Positions 33,901 to 39,654 of a stretch of DNA of 55,212 nucleotides are shown here, in pieces. Each line of letters starts with the position of its first letter. The first letter of the stretch is position 1. The notes under the pieces are model-generated. The model saw only the letters and a program-made list of their open reading frames with translations, had not been told where the DNA came from and ran no database searches. This DNA comes from Branchiostoma floridae (lineage: Eukaryota; Chordata; Leptocardii; Amphioxiformes; Branchiostomatidae). Made by a program: the position numbers and the translations under genes. The stretch covers positions 25,146,222-25,201,433 of the forward strand of contig NC_049986.1 of the NCBI RefSeq assembly GCF_000003815.2, read 5' to 3'.

Positions 33901-36900
33901 AGGCCAGATAAAAAGACAGGCTAACAGAAACAGGCCAATGATTAACAGAATGAGTCGGGTAAAATACCTGGCCAGCAACCTATGGCCGTTAGTAAAATCT
34001 GTCCAGTTAGTTACTTGCAGAACTCAAGGTTTGTGTATACTATTACTTACATGTCATATACTAATGGAAGCGGCAAGTTGGAATGTTTCAAAGCCAAAAA
34101 TTTGAAAAATTCTAGTTTCGTTAATTTGCCTGTTTGTTCAACCAATGGTCAAGTACAAGTAACGTAAAGTATGATCTAGTTGCTTGGTTTAAAGGTGTGA
34201 ATGAAGTCTCCACATGTTATTGTTACCTATTAAGGTTATAGTCTGTAACTACTGAGTGTTAAGAGTAAAGATTTATCGCTAAGCAAACCTCGGAAATGTT
34301 TAGAGTTTTGGAACCCGCCGTTTGACCTTTCATGGTCCATTAACGTGACCTCCAAGTGTCCTTGAGGTTCTAACATTCTTTGTTGAACCATTTTGATTGG
34401 ACACATCAGCGATAATAGAGAAAGTGATCTTGTATCCACAAACACGAAAGGGGAACTTGTAGAATTCTAAGAATATATCTCCAAAGCCAATCGCTCTTTC
34501 TGTCTATTAGATTAACTAATCTATCCAACTTTTGATGGAAATTTCTGAAGATTAAGATTAATTCAAAAAGAAATTCGCCGAACTCTAGTAACTCCACGAG
34601 ACAGAAAAGTGTGATTTTGTACCGTGTATATTACACAATCCCTTCCCGTCAGACATAGCACGTAACGTTTACACACAGCGCATAACCTTTCCCACAGTGC
34701 ATAGCGCTAGCGTCTTCCCATGGTGCATTGCGCGTGTAGTGTGCTAAGGCCAAGATCAATGGCGACAAAACAGAGAAAGCGGGTAAATTTACTCTCCCCG
34801 GTAAGGCGGGTGGTGGGGCTTTGTGTGGGGCTGGCAGAAGTCGTGATAGGTCAGGAAGCGTGGGTAAATACAGGGGACCGGCAAAAACAGCGATAAATCC
34901 CCAACACAGCCGCGTGTAAGTAGGGGGTGGGACCGGGTATTACTTTTTTGCTACTCACTAACGCCAGTAATGCGCCAGGGTACACGTGGGTTAGATACAA
35001 GGGGACGTCCAAAAACAGGGTTAACTCCTCAAAAACGAGGCCGGGGGGGGGGGGGGGGTGTTGCTAGTGTAGGATTAATGCTGATTTAGATATATCTTGA
35101 GATGTGACGACTTTCACAATGCAAAAATAAATTATTTCAGTACTATATATTTGAAACCAACGATCAGTCTAACCGTATATGGAAAGACATACCGCAAACT
35201 ACCGCACACGACCATGTCCAACAATATTCGGGGATTTTCGGGACCAAAGTCACCGTGGCCGGAAATTCCTGAATATGACCTGGACACGCCAAGTTTCACG
35301 GTTGTGTCCGTACAAAGAAGAGATTCCTGGAAATTCTTGTTTTCGTCCAGTAGTTGTTGCAAATGTCAACATGGAGAACCTCATGTAATATTAACGGGAG
35401 GCGTTATGTAAGGCAGTTGATTTATGCCTACTCATGTTTACAGTCTGTCCTTGAAATGTCAGGGGAAAACATTAATATGTTACCCGCTGTCAGAAGGAGA
35501 CATTAATATGTTACCCGCTGTCAGAAGGAGACATTAATATGTTACCCGCTGTCAGAAGGAGACATTAATATGTTACCCGCTGTCAGAAGGAGACATTAAT
35601 ATGTTACCCGCTGACAGGTCAACAATTCTGATGTTACATCCAGGGTTAATCACTGTGGGCTGGGAGGTAAACATTTAAACATACTGCGAACTTACGTAAG
35701 TCGCTAAACCATTGTACAATATCTTCGGATTCTCCTGTCGATTTTTCGACAGATGAGCAGGCAAAAAGGCACTTGCCGGTGGGTTCGGCAATGTATATAT
35801 TATAAAAAATTCAGTGCAAGGGTGACCTACATTTGCGGTACTTAGTTTAAATAGTCAAACATGTACAAGTGACCATCTCTACTTAAAGACCATTTTTGGT
35901 GATAATTTTCCCCATTGACACAAGCATTGACAACCTGTCTGTAGCGACAGTCTCTTGACTGGTCTTCTTGTGTAGGTTTAACTGCATGCATTTTTGTTTA
36001 TTTGTTTGCTTTATGTTGTCTGTCTGTTTGTTTGTTGACTAACCCAAGTCGCCAGCCCAGCCCTTGTTTGTTTGTTTGTCTGTTTGTTTGTCTGTTGACT
36101 CACCCAAGTCGCCTGCCCAGCCCAGTATTGTTTGTTTGTTTGTTTGTTTGTCTGTTTGTTTGTTTGTCTGTTTGTTTGTTTGCTGACTCACCCAAGTCGC
36201 CTGCCCAGCCCTTGGTGATGTTCTTCCCCCTCAGGACGGTCACGTGCAGCATCAGGCAGGGCCGGTGTTCCACCTGGGGCGGGAAAATCAACCGTTACCA
36301 TGGCAACGCACAACCCAGCAGCACCAAAGCTACCAGTTACTATGGCAACACAAAAAACATCAAAACTAAAACTACCAGTTACTGTCATAATATAACGTTT
36401 TACCCAGCAATATAGAACAATACTGTTACCATGACAATACAAAGGAGTTCAGTGTTCTGTAGTACGCGTATAATGATTTAAAATTGAGATGGATGAAAAT
36501 TGAGATAGATGAAAATAGAATTTAAACAGACGACATGCCTCACATATCTACTAACTACCATATATGAGCCATTGTAGATATAGTAAGGTCACATTCTAAT
36601 ATCACTGTAGTTATACTTCTATCTGCTTTGTCACCATGACCTAAAAAAATGAGCAAAACGGCCATTCATTCTTTCGTTCATCCGTTAACCCATTCCCTCA
36701 TTCATTCATTCATTCATTCATTCATAATACAAACTTCGCTCCAACCAACATTCACACGGTCACGTGACAAAAAACACTCATAGGAAAAGCTGAAACCACA
36801 GATTGAAGGCATCTCTGGTGCAAAGAAATCTATGAATGAGCCCATCAGCAGATGTTAGGACTGAGGGTCCATTCCGGGTTGCCGTAGATTGGGGGCAATG

Positions 36901-37205
36901 TCCTGAGCGAACACCCCAGCCCCAGACTGTACAGTTCTTATATCCACAGCGGTTGGGAGGTGTGAAAGTGCCGGGAATGATTAGTGCTGTGTGCATGCCG
37001 ACACAGGAGCAGCCGTAACCGGGGTTTCCTACAACATCGGGGCACAAATTAAATCACGCTTCGCCAAGGTTGGCTCGGCGCGAGGCACGACGCGTCTTCA
37101 AGGACGAGGGTGGCGTTTTAGAGACCTTCTGTGAGTCTAAGACACTAGTACGGACTGTACCTTGTAGGGCGGATCCGCGAACTCGTCCGGCGTGGCGTCC
37201 TCCAT
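12747..37205 (-). CDS. Cytosolic phospholipase A2 (group IVA-like), 16 coding exons, complete
   Basis: Hydrolyses the sn-2 ester of membrane phospholipids, typically releasing arachidonate, after calcium-driven binding to internal membranes. Coding exons join in this order: 37205-37161, 36273-36192, 27518-27250, 27073-27036, 26412-26277, 25957-25821, 24937-24715, 24375-24261, 23179-23042, 17639-17553, 16440-16337, 15598-15373, 14761-14571, 13939-13753, 13429-13272, 12905-12747. They total 2295 nt (764 aa; human IVA is 749 aa), and all splice phases agree. An N-terminal C2 domain keeps calcium ligands D44, D47, N69, D97 and N99. The lipase domain has GSGGGFRAM (Arg204), nucleophile GLSGS (Ser232) and catalytic Asp558 in MVDGG. 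A Ser-Pro site (Ser515) matches the MAPK site of human IVA. A zinc-finger gene and two tRNAs lie in its introns. Many exon edges are tandemly duplicated into the introns. Gene assignment is from remembered homology; subtype A versus others is less sure. Confidence 0.95.
13180..13225. repeat. Partial copy of exon 15 donor edge in intron 15
   Basis: TCCAGACTGG, TGTTGAACTC, ATGAGCTGAGCCAGCCTGTC repeat the exon 15 sequence at about 13274-13320 with a few changes. Confidence 0.75.
13272..13429 (-). CDS. cPLA2 coding exon 15
   Basis: Residues 660-712, with RETEEELEFANFDLFDDP and PFSTFNFCYPHKAFDRLAQL. Acceptor TTTCAG, donor GAT|GTGAGT. A partial copy of its 3' end is at about 13180-13222. Confidence 0.95.
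13753..13939 (-). CDS. cPLA2 coding exon 14
   Basis: Residues 598-660. ELLLAEKWARINGVPFPPID and CPIVIHFVLVNIEFRKF are closely conserved with human IVA. Acceptor CCCTAG, donor CCCG|GTCAGT. The 5' edge is duplicated in intron 13. Confidence 0.95.
13940..14255. repeat. Exon 14 acceptor-edge duplications with (AAACAT)n
   Basis: Two large copies of about 70 bp of exon 14 start (GTGTCTATGGGCGGAAACGG, then CACTTCTCGGCTAGCAGCAG) at about 14055-14125 and 14160-14235. There are also two short units near 13970-14045. All are joined by TAAACATAAACATAAACA hexamers. Copies keep the acceptor-like CTCCAG junction. Confidence 0.92.
14571..14761 (-). CDS. cPLA2 coding exon 13 (catalytic Asp)
   Basis: Residues 534-597. 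DEFDGIHEPLNVEEKKLYMV leads to the catalytic Asp558 in VDGGLTFN, then LRPQRDVDLIISYDFSARTS. Acceptor CCCCCAG, donor AGG|GTAGGT. Its first bases (GTCGCCACAGAAGACGAGTT) recur in about seven intron copies. Confidence 0.95.
14762..15250. repeat. Exon 13 acceptor-edge array, about seven copies
   Basis: Units of about 63-75 bp, each holding the exon-like CTCGTCTTCTGTAGCGACT followed by a G-rich stretch, CAGAGATATCAGTACCAAGG and CAGTAAAGGTCACGT. The exon portion equals the first 20 or so coding bases of exon 13. Confidence 0.95.
15373..15598 (-). CDS. cPLA2 coding exon 12 (regulatory Ser-Pro site)
   Basis: Residues 459-534. FATREGRAGKVHNFMRGL is the conserved core. NNTYPISPF carries Ser515, in the place of the human MAPK site Ser505. 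The acceptor region reads CAGCAG, a NAGNAG tandem that could add or drop Gln459. Donor TCAA|GTAAGT. Confidence 0.93.
15631..15790. repeat. Exon 12 acceptor-edge duplication
   Basis: A near-perfect copy of exon 12 positions about 15533-15607 (GAGCCAGTTATTGTAGAACC through GCCGAGCTCTGCTGACAAAA), then a weaker half copy at about 15730-15785. Confidence 0.92.
15920..16336. repeat. Exon 11 donor-edge minisatellite (32 bp)
   Basis: Six or seven perfect 32-bp units (CGACCAACTCCCGACCATAT, then CTCACATATTCA) abut the exon 11 donor, preceded by degenerate units of about 36-38 bp from 15920. Each unit reads GTGAGATATGG on the minus strand, a copy of the true donor GTGAGACATGG. Confidence 0.92.
16337..16440 (-). 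CDS. cPLA2 coding exon 11 (acidic linker)
   Basis: Residues 424-458. A Lys/Glu-rich run, then SFLDDDSESDDDE. This is the variable acidic linker that splits the lipase domain in IVA enzymes (human has a similar DDSSDSDDE). Donor GAG|GTGAGA, repeated downstream in a 32-bp array. Confidence 0.85.
16450..17020. other. Intron 10 sequence without recognised features
   Basis: AT-rich. A 96-residue ORF has no recognisable family and is probably chance. Confidence 0.5.
17025..17135 (+). tRNA. tRNA-Lys (anticodon TTT) with a 38-nt intron
   Basis: Acceptor stem GCCCGGT pairs with ATCGGGC. A box TAGCTCAGTCGG and B box GGTTCAAGTCC are present. Anticodon stem TCAGA/TCTGA brackets CTTTTAA, so the anticodon is TTT. 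The 3' half is reached only after 38 nt (17062-17099) inserted after position 37, the canonical eukaryotic tRNA intron site. Exons sum to 73 nt. A T-run at 17137 follows as pol III terminator. It lies in intron 10 of the phospholipase gene on the opposite strand. Most animal tRNA-Lys genes I know lack introns. Confidence 0.88.
17229..17325. repeat. Dispersed repeat, copy 1
   Basis: GGTTAGACATCTAGGTAATA through GGATATGATTTTGGAAACGG, TCAGAC. It closely matches 22048-22140. Type unknown, non-coding. Confidence 0.7.
17553..17639 (-). CDS. cPLA2 coding exon 10
   Basis: Residues 395-424, IWGSAFTILFNRLMMEKKSE and on to LQKEL. Acceptor CTGCAG, donor CTGG|GTACGT. It is separated from exon 9 by a 5.4-kb intron that holds the antisense zinc-finger gene. 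Confidence 0.9.
18130..18380 (+). other. Probable non-coding first exon of the zinc-finger gene
   Basis: Ends at a good donor, GCCAG|GTGAGA (18380/18381). The next exon begins after an acceptor at 19721-19723, so the intron would be 1343 bp. The left end is not defined. A short ORF in it (from 18165) has no known family. Confidence 0.45.
18879..19096. mobile_element. Foldback element with long inverted repeats
   Basis: Left end TACTCTCCAAGCAGAGGTTA mirrors right end TAACCTCTGCTTGGAGAGTA. The arms continue for about 85 bp each (inverted GTCGTTTTTATCGG and CCGATAAAAACGAC). Flanked by imperfect 8-bp direct repeats (CCCAGCCC/ACCAGCCC). Non-autonomous DNA transposon. It lies in the presumed first intron of the zinc-finger gene. 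Confidence 0.85.
19726..21690 (+). CDS. C2H2 zinc-finger protein, 19 intact fingers
   Basis: Probable nuclear DNA-binding protein of 654 aa. The start is taken as MDETMCGV at 19726 because a strong splice acceptor (ATTGTTTATAG) ends just before it; an in-frame ATG at 19648 would lie in the intron. Residues 2-75 hold five SEHPGDE repeats, then a basic VTK-repeat segment ending KRRIRERR, a likely nuclear signal. From about residue 105 there are 19 C2H2 fingers with TGEKP-type linkers, many alternating between CDQCDY and CxxCGxR types, suggesting growth by two-finger units. A 20th finger is destroyed: after KKP the frame shifts, giving STCAGSGG and an early stop. No KRAB, BTB or SCAN domain. The gene lies antisense in intron 9 of the phospholipase gene. 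Confidence 0.95.
   Translation: MDETMCGVASEHPGDETCCGSPSEHPGDEASSGSPTEHPGDETSSGSPSEHPGDESSRGSPSEHPGDGNTTGTGSLNEHVTKRVAKNVTKHVTKRLTKRRIRERRYKCDQCDYVATQKSNLDRHMAKHTGAKPYRCDRCGYRTAYKSTIVRHITKHTGEKPFTCKQCGLGAASQSNLVVHMRTHTGERPYQCEQCEYSAAQKHNFVLHMRKHTGEKPYACAECGHKMASKSELISHVRIHTGEKPHKCDQCDFSTAHRTSFTQHKLTHTGEKPYQCEVCAYRTGQKEHLARHMKTHSGQKPYVCGVCGHRTGDKYNLARHMRTHTGEKPFKCDQCDYSSARKSHLDLHVLTHTGEKPYVCEECGHRSAGWSNMARHKKQHSAEKPYKCELCNFSATQKNNLARHMHQHTGEKPHACSKCDFRTAHKVSLTSHMRKHRGEKPYKCDMCDYCTAFRSNLARHKATHSGGKPYMCGECGFRSGNRAALSRHVKTHEGEKPYKCEQCDFAHMERRGLDRHMMKHTGEKPFICEQCGYRSVEKAQLARHIRSHTGEKPYKCDQCDFAAADTSYLTRHILKHHTDERPYRCETCGFRTNDPSVLYHHRRKHTGEKPYKCDQCDYASTQKRSLAWHRLDHMGKKPSTCAGSGGTDPAKSQP
22048..22140. 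repeat. Dispersed repeat, copy 2
   Basis: GGTTAGACATCCAGGTAATA through GGATATGATTTTGGAAACGG, matching 17229-17325 in the same orientation. The two copies flank exon 10 and the zinc-finger gene. Confidence 0.7.
22568..22573 (+). terminator. Candidate poly(A) signal of the zinc-finger gene
   Basis: AATAAA about 880 bp after the stop codon, on the same strand, before the exon 9 repeat array begins. Confidence 0.4.
22640..23041. repeat. Exon 9 donor-edge array with (TTTG)n
   Basis: Four extra copies of the exon 9 3' edge (CCGCTTGGCCAGACAGCCCA; GAAGTGAAGCGGCGCCTC) with its donor (ACTCACCCAT on the plus strand), each joined by (TTTG)n runs. Unit about 86-97 bp. Copies alternate between CATGAGG and CATAAGG types. 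Confidence 0.95.
23042..23179 (-). CDS. cPLA2 coding exon 9
   Basis: Residues 349-395, containing WVEFTPYEVGMAKYGTFM, FGSKFYMG and PLHFLMG, strongly conserved in group IVA enzymes. Acceptor CCACAG, donor ATGG|GTGAGT. Both ends of this exon are copied into the neighbouring introns. Confidence 0.95.
23183..23425. repeat. Exon 9 acceptor-edge array with (TTTG)n
   Basis: Two extra copies of the exon 9 5' edge (GGTCCCGTACTTCGCCATGC; GTGAACTCCACCCACTCTGC) at about 23227-23285 and 23346-23405, separated by (TTTG)n. Each keeps a usable TGCAG acceptor in the same phase as the true one, but the copy runs out of frame afterwards. Confidence 0.95.
23734..23844 (+). tRNA. tRNA-Lys (anticodon TTT) with a 38-nt intron, second copy
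   Basis: Same 111-bp structure as the copy at 17025, with only two differences, both inside the intron (23771-23808), and unrelated flanks. Acceptor stem GCCCGGT/ATCGGGC, B box GGTTCAAGTCC, T-run terminator at 23847. It lies in intron 8 of the phospholipase gene on the opposite strand. Confidence 0.88.
24017..24260. repeat. TCTCGCGAGA array at the exon 8 donor
   Basis: About nine degenerate units of 28-34 bp built on TCTCGCGAGAACGTAC followed by CA.ACATGGCAA. The last unit runs into exon 8, and its GTACGTTCTCGCGAGA (minus strand) is the true donor plus intron start. Perfect TCTCGCGAGA palindromes at about 24066, 24100, 24128 and 24245. Confidence 0.9.
24261..24375 (-). CDS. cPLA2 coding exon 8
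   Basis: Residues 311-349. APMPLLTCVHVRHDVAAL matches the PLPLFTCLHV region of the human enzyme. Acceptor CACAG preceded by a C-run, donor CACG|GTACGT. The donor lies in a unit repeated about nine times in intron 8. Confidence 0.92.
24715..24937 (-). CDS. cPLA2 coding exon 7
   Basis: Residues 236-310, with YISTLYSHKDWPKAP and VSFTDFFGHLVGETLIKD, both conserved in group IV enzymes. Acceptor CTTAG, donor GAT|GTGAGG. No duplicated edge noticed. Confidence 0.92.
25103..25820. repeat. 54-bp array: exon 6 donor edge, 13 extra copies
   Basis: Each 54-bp unit contains GACTGTGCCACTTACCTGGT, GGGGTTGTCAGGGTCC, TCATG and the donor GTGAGTAGTTAT (minus strand). That is 41 bp of exon and 13 bp of intron. 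In the coding frame each unit would read through TGG into TGA, so only the first donor gives an intact protein. The 294-residue ORF here is a different frame. Confidence 0.97.
25821..25957 (-). CDS. cPLA2 coding exon 6 (oxyanion Arg and nucleophile Ser)
   Basis: Residues 191-236. LGSGGGFRAM holds Arg204 (human Arg200) and the glycine-rich oxyanion region. LDCATYLVGLSGSSW holds the catalytic Ser232 (human Ser228). Acceptor CAG|GTGCCC, donor CATG|GTGAGT in phase 2. Its 3' 41 bp plus the first 13 intron bases form a 54-bp unit repeated 13 more times in intron 6. Confidence 0.95.
26277..26412 (-). CDS. cPLA2 coding exon 5 (C2-lipase linker)
   Basis: Residues 145-190, containing QHPDLRYSLALCDEEKNF, matching the start of the lipase part of human IVA, and ending HYKE. 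Acceptor TTACAG, donor GAG|GTGAGA. A 20-bp piece of this exon (ACAAGGTCCCGGATGGCGTA on the plus strand) is repeated in intron 5 at about 26217-26236. Confidence 0.9.
26640..26850 (+). mobile_element. LINE-type 3' end fragment
   Basis: CTTGTCATGAAGTCCAGGAA, GATTAGTGGCG, CACTAATGGATTTTCAAATA then AAG. The same text recurs at about 51065-51150. It resembles the 3' tails of CR1/RTE-like retroelements. No reverse transcriptase seen. Confidence 0.55.
27036..27073 (-). CDS. cPLA2 coding exon 4 (38-nt microexon)
   Basis: Residues 133-145 (TSEVYIKFETEL and part of N). Acceptor TTATAG, donor AAA|GTGAGT. Found because the phases of exons 3 and 5 require it and the text aligns with the end of the human C2 domain. 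Too short to appear as an ORF. Confidence 0.85.
27250..27518 (-). CDS. cPLA2 coding exon 3 (C2 calcium-binding loops)
   Basis: Residues 43-132. VDIPDPY carries the first calcium-binding Asp pair (D44, D47), DNDVNPEW carries N69, and LWDANY carries D97/N99. Acceptor CCACAG, donor AGC|GTAAGA. The first ~70-80 bp of this exon are copied three times upstream in intron 2. Confidence 0.95.
27522..27930. repeat. Exon 3 acceptor-edge array, three copies
   Basis: Copies at about 27575-27660, 27708-27795 and 27847-27928. Each holds about 70 bp of exon 3 (GTGGCGCGTGCGGCGCTTCC; ATCGCGCCGTGCAACTTTAG; GACGTACGGGTCCGGGATAT) plus CCACTGTGGGGAGGGGGGCG and about 35 bp of intron. A short orphan piece (CCACTGTGGGGAGGGGGGCG) appears 0.7 kb further on at about 28668. 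Confidence 0.97.
28668..28960. promoter_or_regulatory. GC-rich block with two RFX X-box-like palindromes
   Basis: CpG-rich stretch in intron 2 with GTTGCCATGGCAGC (28737-28750) and GTCGCCATGGTAAC (28754-28767). The latter fits the RFX consensus GTNRCC(N)RGYAAC. Could be an internal promoter or enhancer of the phospholipase gene; inferred from motifs only. Confidence 0.4.
28970..31140. other. Intron 2 sequence without recognised features
   Basis: Only short ORFs with no family resemblance. GTTGCTATGGTAAC (X-box-like) at 30241-30254. Confidence 0.5.
31163..31328. mobile_element. Foldback element with TCTCCAAGCAGA ends
   Basis: TAGTCTCCAAGCAGACCCA and its inverted partner TGGGTCTGCTTGGAGACTA. 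The arms extend to GTGCC..TAGAAATA and matching inverted text. Flanked by TGGTACC on both sides, and the flank CTAGCCTGGTACC/GGTACCCAGGCTAG is itself inverted. Non-coding DNA transposon. Confidence 0.85.
31730..31866 (+). mobile_element. LINE-type 3' end with (ATTC)n tail
   Basis: GCCATACATTGTACCTTGTG, an AAAATAAA signal and ATTCATTCATTCATT tail, typical of CR1/L2-like 3' ends. A similar tail is at about 54900-54980. The 150-residue antisense ORF over this area is not credible as a gene. Confidence 0.5.
32205..32440. repeat. Degenerate tandem repeat in intron 2
   Basis: Repeated GCAGAGGG..TG.GAAGTGTG and GGTGTGA.GTGTG.GTTA segments, period roughly 40-60 bp. Confidence 0.5.
32646..32820. mobile_element. 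Retroelement tail fragments
   Basis: A (TCAAG)n TTTATTGCACG segment (reverse orientation of a tail) and TTGCAATTAGCCCTCGGGCA then CGAACTTGCAAATAAA, a tail-like end with a poly(A) signal. Family uncertain. Confidence 0.45.
32830..35460. other. Intron 2 sequence without recognised genes
   Basis: A fragment at about 33905-33985 (AAAAAGACAGGCTAACAGA) recurs at about 51668-51725 and marks another dispersed repeat. Otherwise nothing recognised. Confidence 0.5.
35469..35620. repeat. 31-bp minisatellite, five copies
   Basis: ACATTAATATGTTACCCGCT followed by GTCAGAAGGAG, repeated almost perfectly. It lies in intron 2, about 570 bp downstream (transcript sense) of exon 2. Confidence 0.95.
36030..36191. 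repeat. Exon 2 donor-edge duplications with (TTTG)n
   Basis: Two extra copies of CACCCAAGTCGCCTGCCCAG (exon 2 end plus donor) at about 36040-36066 and 36098-36126, joined by (TTTG)/(TCTG)n runs. Confidence 0.93.
36192..36273 (-). CDS. cPLA2 coding exon 2 (C2 domain, first strands)
   Basis: Residues 16-43 (VEHRPCLMLHVTVLRG, then KNITKGWAGDL), equivalent to the first C2 strands of human IVA. Acceptor CCCCAG, donor TTGG|GTGAGT, ends in phase 1. Copies of its 3' edge lie in the following intron at about 36036-36130. Confidence 0.9.
36294..36438. promoter_or_regulatory. Three RFX X-box-like palindromes beside exon 2
   Basis: GTTACCATGGCAAC (36294-36307, full consensus), GTTACTATGGCAAC (36336-36349) and GTTACCATGACAAT (36425-36438), in intron 1 about 20 bp from the exon 2 acceptor. 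Confidence 0.45.
37161..37205 (-). CDS. cPLA2 coding exon 1 (start)
   Basis: Encodes residues 1-15, MEDATPDEFADPPYK, then donor AAG|GTACAG. This ATG gives an N-terminus of a length similar to human IVA before the conserved VEH. The same frame stays open upstream to an ATG at 37367, so a longer start cannot be excluded. The surrounding 37.07-37.35 kb is GC-rich and is the probable 5' UTR and promoter area. Confidence 0.8.
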
Positions 37206-37965
37206 GCCTGTACGGGGCCCGAGGCGAGGCCGCCCGAGGAAACCCGCGACCCGTCCCGCTGCCCGCCTCCGGCCCTCCCCGCGTGGCAGTGTCGCTATTG
37301 GCGAGCAGCGAACAATGGAGAACAGAAGAATGGCCAGCCGGGCGCGCCTTGTGCATACAGACCACACAGGGACTGGAGACCACCGTAAAATCCTCTTTCA
37401 AACTATCTCCCTCTCTCCTCTTTTAATACAGCAGAGCACTATCCCTGAGTTTTGGACAAGACGTTGGCGAACCGTCTACGCGCATAGAGGAAAGTCCCAG
37501 TTTCTGACGGCGCGTGTTTTGACGGGAGTCTGAACAGACGCACTACTGTACTGACGGGGGATCCTGTTCTGTCGGAGTGTGCCCATCTCCCAGCAATGCG
37601 CGTCGGCACACTGCGGCATGCGGACACCAACTCTAAACAAACACTGAAGCACACACGGGAAATGGGAGAGGTTTTAAATGGGAGAGGCGGATCCAGAGGG
37701 GATTATTACAGGGGTGGGGAGGGGGGTAATTACTTCAAGCAGATCTTTGGAGCCAAGTTGTGACGGGTTTTGTCTGCGTCCAAGATTTGCCCTTGGGCCC
37801 AAGACGTTGCACGGTGCACTTGGCACTTTGTCTCGTTTCTATTGGTGGAGAGCGCGAAGAGAGAACAGGAGATACATGATAATAACCTCTGCTTGGAGAG
37901 TAGAATCTTGAGTTTAGCGTTGAAGGGCCTTGAAGCAAAACTTACTAGATGTCCTACTAAAGACA

Positions 37966-37971
37966 AACACA

Positions 37972-38004
<33 letters not shown>

Positions 38005-38142
38005 ACAAGCATACACGCACACAGACACACATACACACAAACACACACACACACACAAGCATACACACACACACACACACACACACATACACACACAAGC
38101 ATACACATACACACAAGCATACACACACAAGCACACACACAC
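37966..38142. repeat. (CA)n microsatellite
   Basis: Imperfect CA repeat running into an assembly gap. ORFs here are artefacts. Confidence 0.95.
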
Positions 38143-38242
38143 NNNNNNNNNNNNNNNNNNNNNNNNNNNNNNNNNNNNNNNNNNNNNNNNNNNNNNNNNN
38201 NNNNNNNNNNNNNNNNNNNNNNNNNNNNNNNNNNNNNNNNNN
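38143..38242. other. Assembly gap (100 N)
   Basis: Exactly 100 N directly after a (CA)n tract. Confidence 0.99.
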
Positions 38243-39470
38243 CAGAAAGGTCAGAGGTTACTGTCGGTCAAGTTCTTGAACCTACCTCGCGCAGGTGGCA
38301 AACCGCCTCTGGGCGTAACCATGGTAACGCAACAGAGCAGAGCCTCTTTAGTACATGGGCTCACGGGTTGGGCGTTTTGCTTGTTGTGTGCCGTTTTCTT
38401 ATTCTATATCCGCTCTGACTGTAGTCGTTTCCTTGATATCAGCCTTCCCAGAAACCCAGAACAATCAGAGAGGGTATACAATCAGAATACAACACATGTA
38501 CATGATAACAAAATAAGCACAAAAAGCCCAGCCCAGGTCCTGCAATAGGAGGCTAACTTGATCTTGGTAAGTACAACCCTGACTTTACCTAGCTCATGTG
38601 CAGGGCCGAGCAACTGACGCACTCCTGCTGTTATCACTAAACCACCTGAACTTGAACTTACATGGTGGCCACTGCCGGACCGCCGCCTCTGCCAGCGGCG
38701 CGCATAGCAGGGTCCTAATGTCAGTCCTTATGGTCCTTACGCCCGTCCCTGTGGTCCACAGGCAGTAACGTTAACCACTCTACAGGCCCTACACATGTGA
38801 GGATAGCTAAAACAGCTCCGATTCGCGCAACCAACTGGTTCGAACCGACTGTGAGAAACTGAGCTACTAGCTAGTGAAGCAGACTGTACAATCTGATCTT
38901 CTCCGGTTTGGGCCGTAACTCATTTCATTCTACGGTCGTCAAAGTCTTGGCTGGCCGCGAGTCAAGTCAACATAAATTGTCAACTTTTATTCCGTTTGTA
39001 TCTGCGGTTAGAGGCGAGAGACAGGAGCTTCATTGTGTCGTGTTCCTAACCTTCTCAGAGCGTGATGCATAAAACTTCAAGGACGCTACAAAACTGACAA
39101 GTTTTAAAGGCACAGTGTGCGCACCGGGAACCACACGGACTGGGTGCAGTGCCACCCCACGCGTTAGAGGTCGCTCCTATTCCACATAGCTACACCCGAG
39201 CGGGTCCGTCATCAGGTCATCCTTTATGAATTGATGAACGTGTTTTTGGAAGAGTTGTGTTATGTGTTCAATGGGAAGCTTTCAGCTTTCTTATACTGAT
39301 AGAATATACCTTCCACACAACAGAAGGGGTTCTGCGAGAGGGAGGGGGGTAGAGTCATACACTGTAGCAGGGGGCGAGACATTCGAATCAGAGCGAGTGA
39401 TCCCGGCCAGGCCGGTTTGTAAGTTAGGTCCCGCCACACATCTGCTTGTAGATTCCTGGCCCTGTGTGAG
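38243..39470. other. No gene seen upstream of the phospholipase
   Basis: Contains an X-box palindrome GTAACCATGGTAAC at 38315-38328. No exon or RNA recognised. Confidence 0.5.
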
Positions 39471-39481
39471 TATACCTGGCC

Positions 39482-39654
39482 TAATCTCCAAGCAGATCCT
39501 ACGGTAGCATAAGATAGTATCAAAAGCTGGTAGAGGAGTGAAGTCGGCTTAGGAGTGTGTTTCGCTACATGGCAAATGGACACCCCTTGACTGACTACAC
39601 TCCTTAGCCACTTTGGTACTATCTTATGCCACTGTAGGATCTACTTGGAGATTA
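39482..39654. mobile_element. Foldback element with perfect 9-bp target duplication
   Basis: TAATCTCCAAGCAGATCCTA and inverted TAGGATCTACTTGGAGATTA. The arms continue through TAAGATAGTATCAAA and its inverted form. TACCTGGCC flanks both ends exactly (39473-39481 and 39655-39663), consistent with a Mutator-like 9-bp duplication. Confidence 0.9.

Noticed and set aside
37054-37533. ORFs of 113-118 aa opposite cPLA2 exon 1
   Set aside because: GC-rich antisense shadows of the first exon region with no family resemblance.
37914-38418. Long ORFs through the CA repeat and N gap
   Set aside because: Low-complexity dinucleotide translation and unknown bases.
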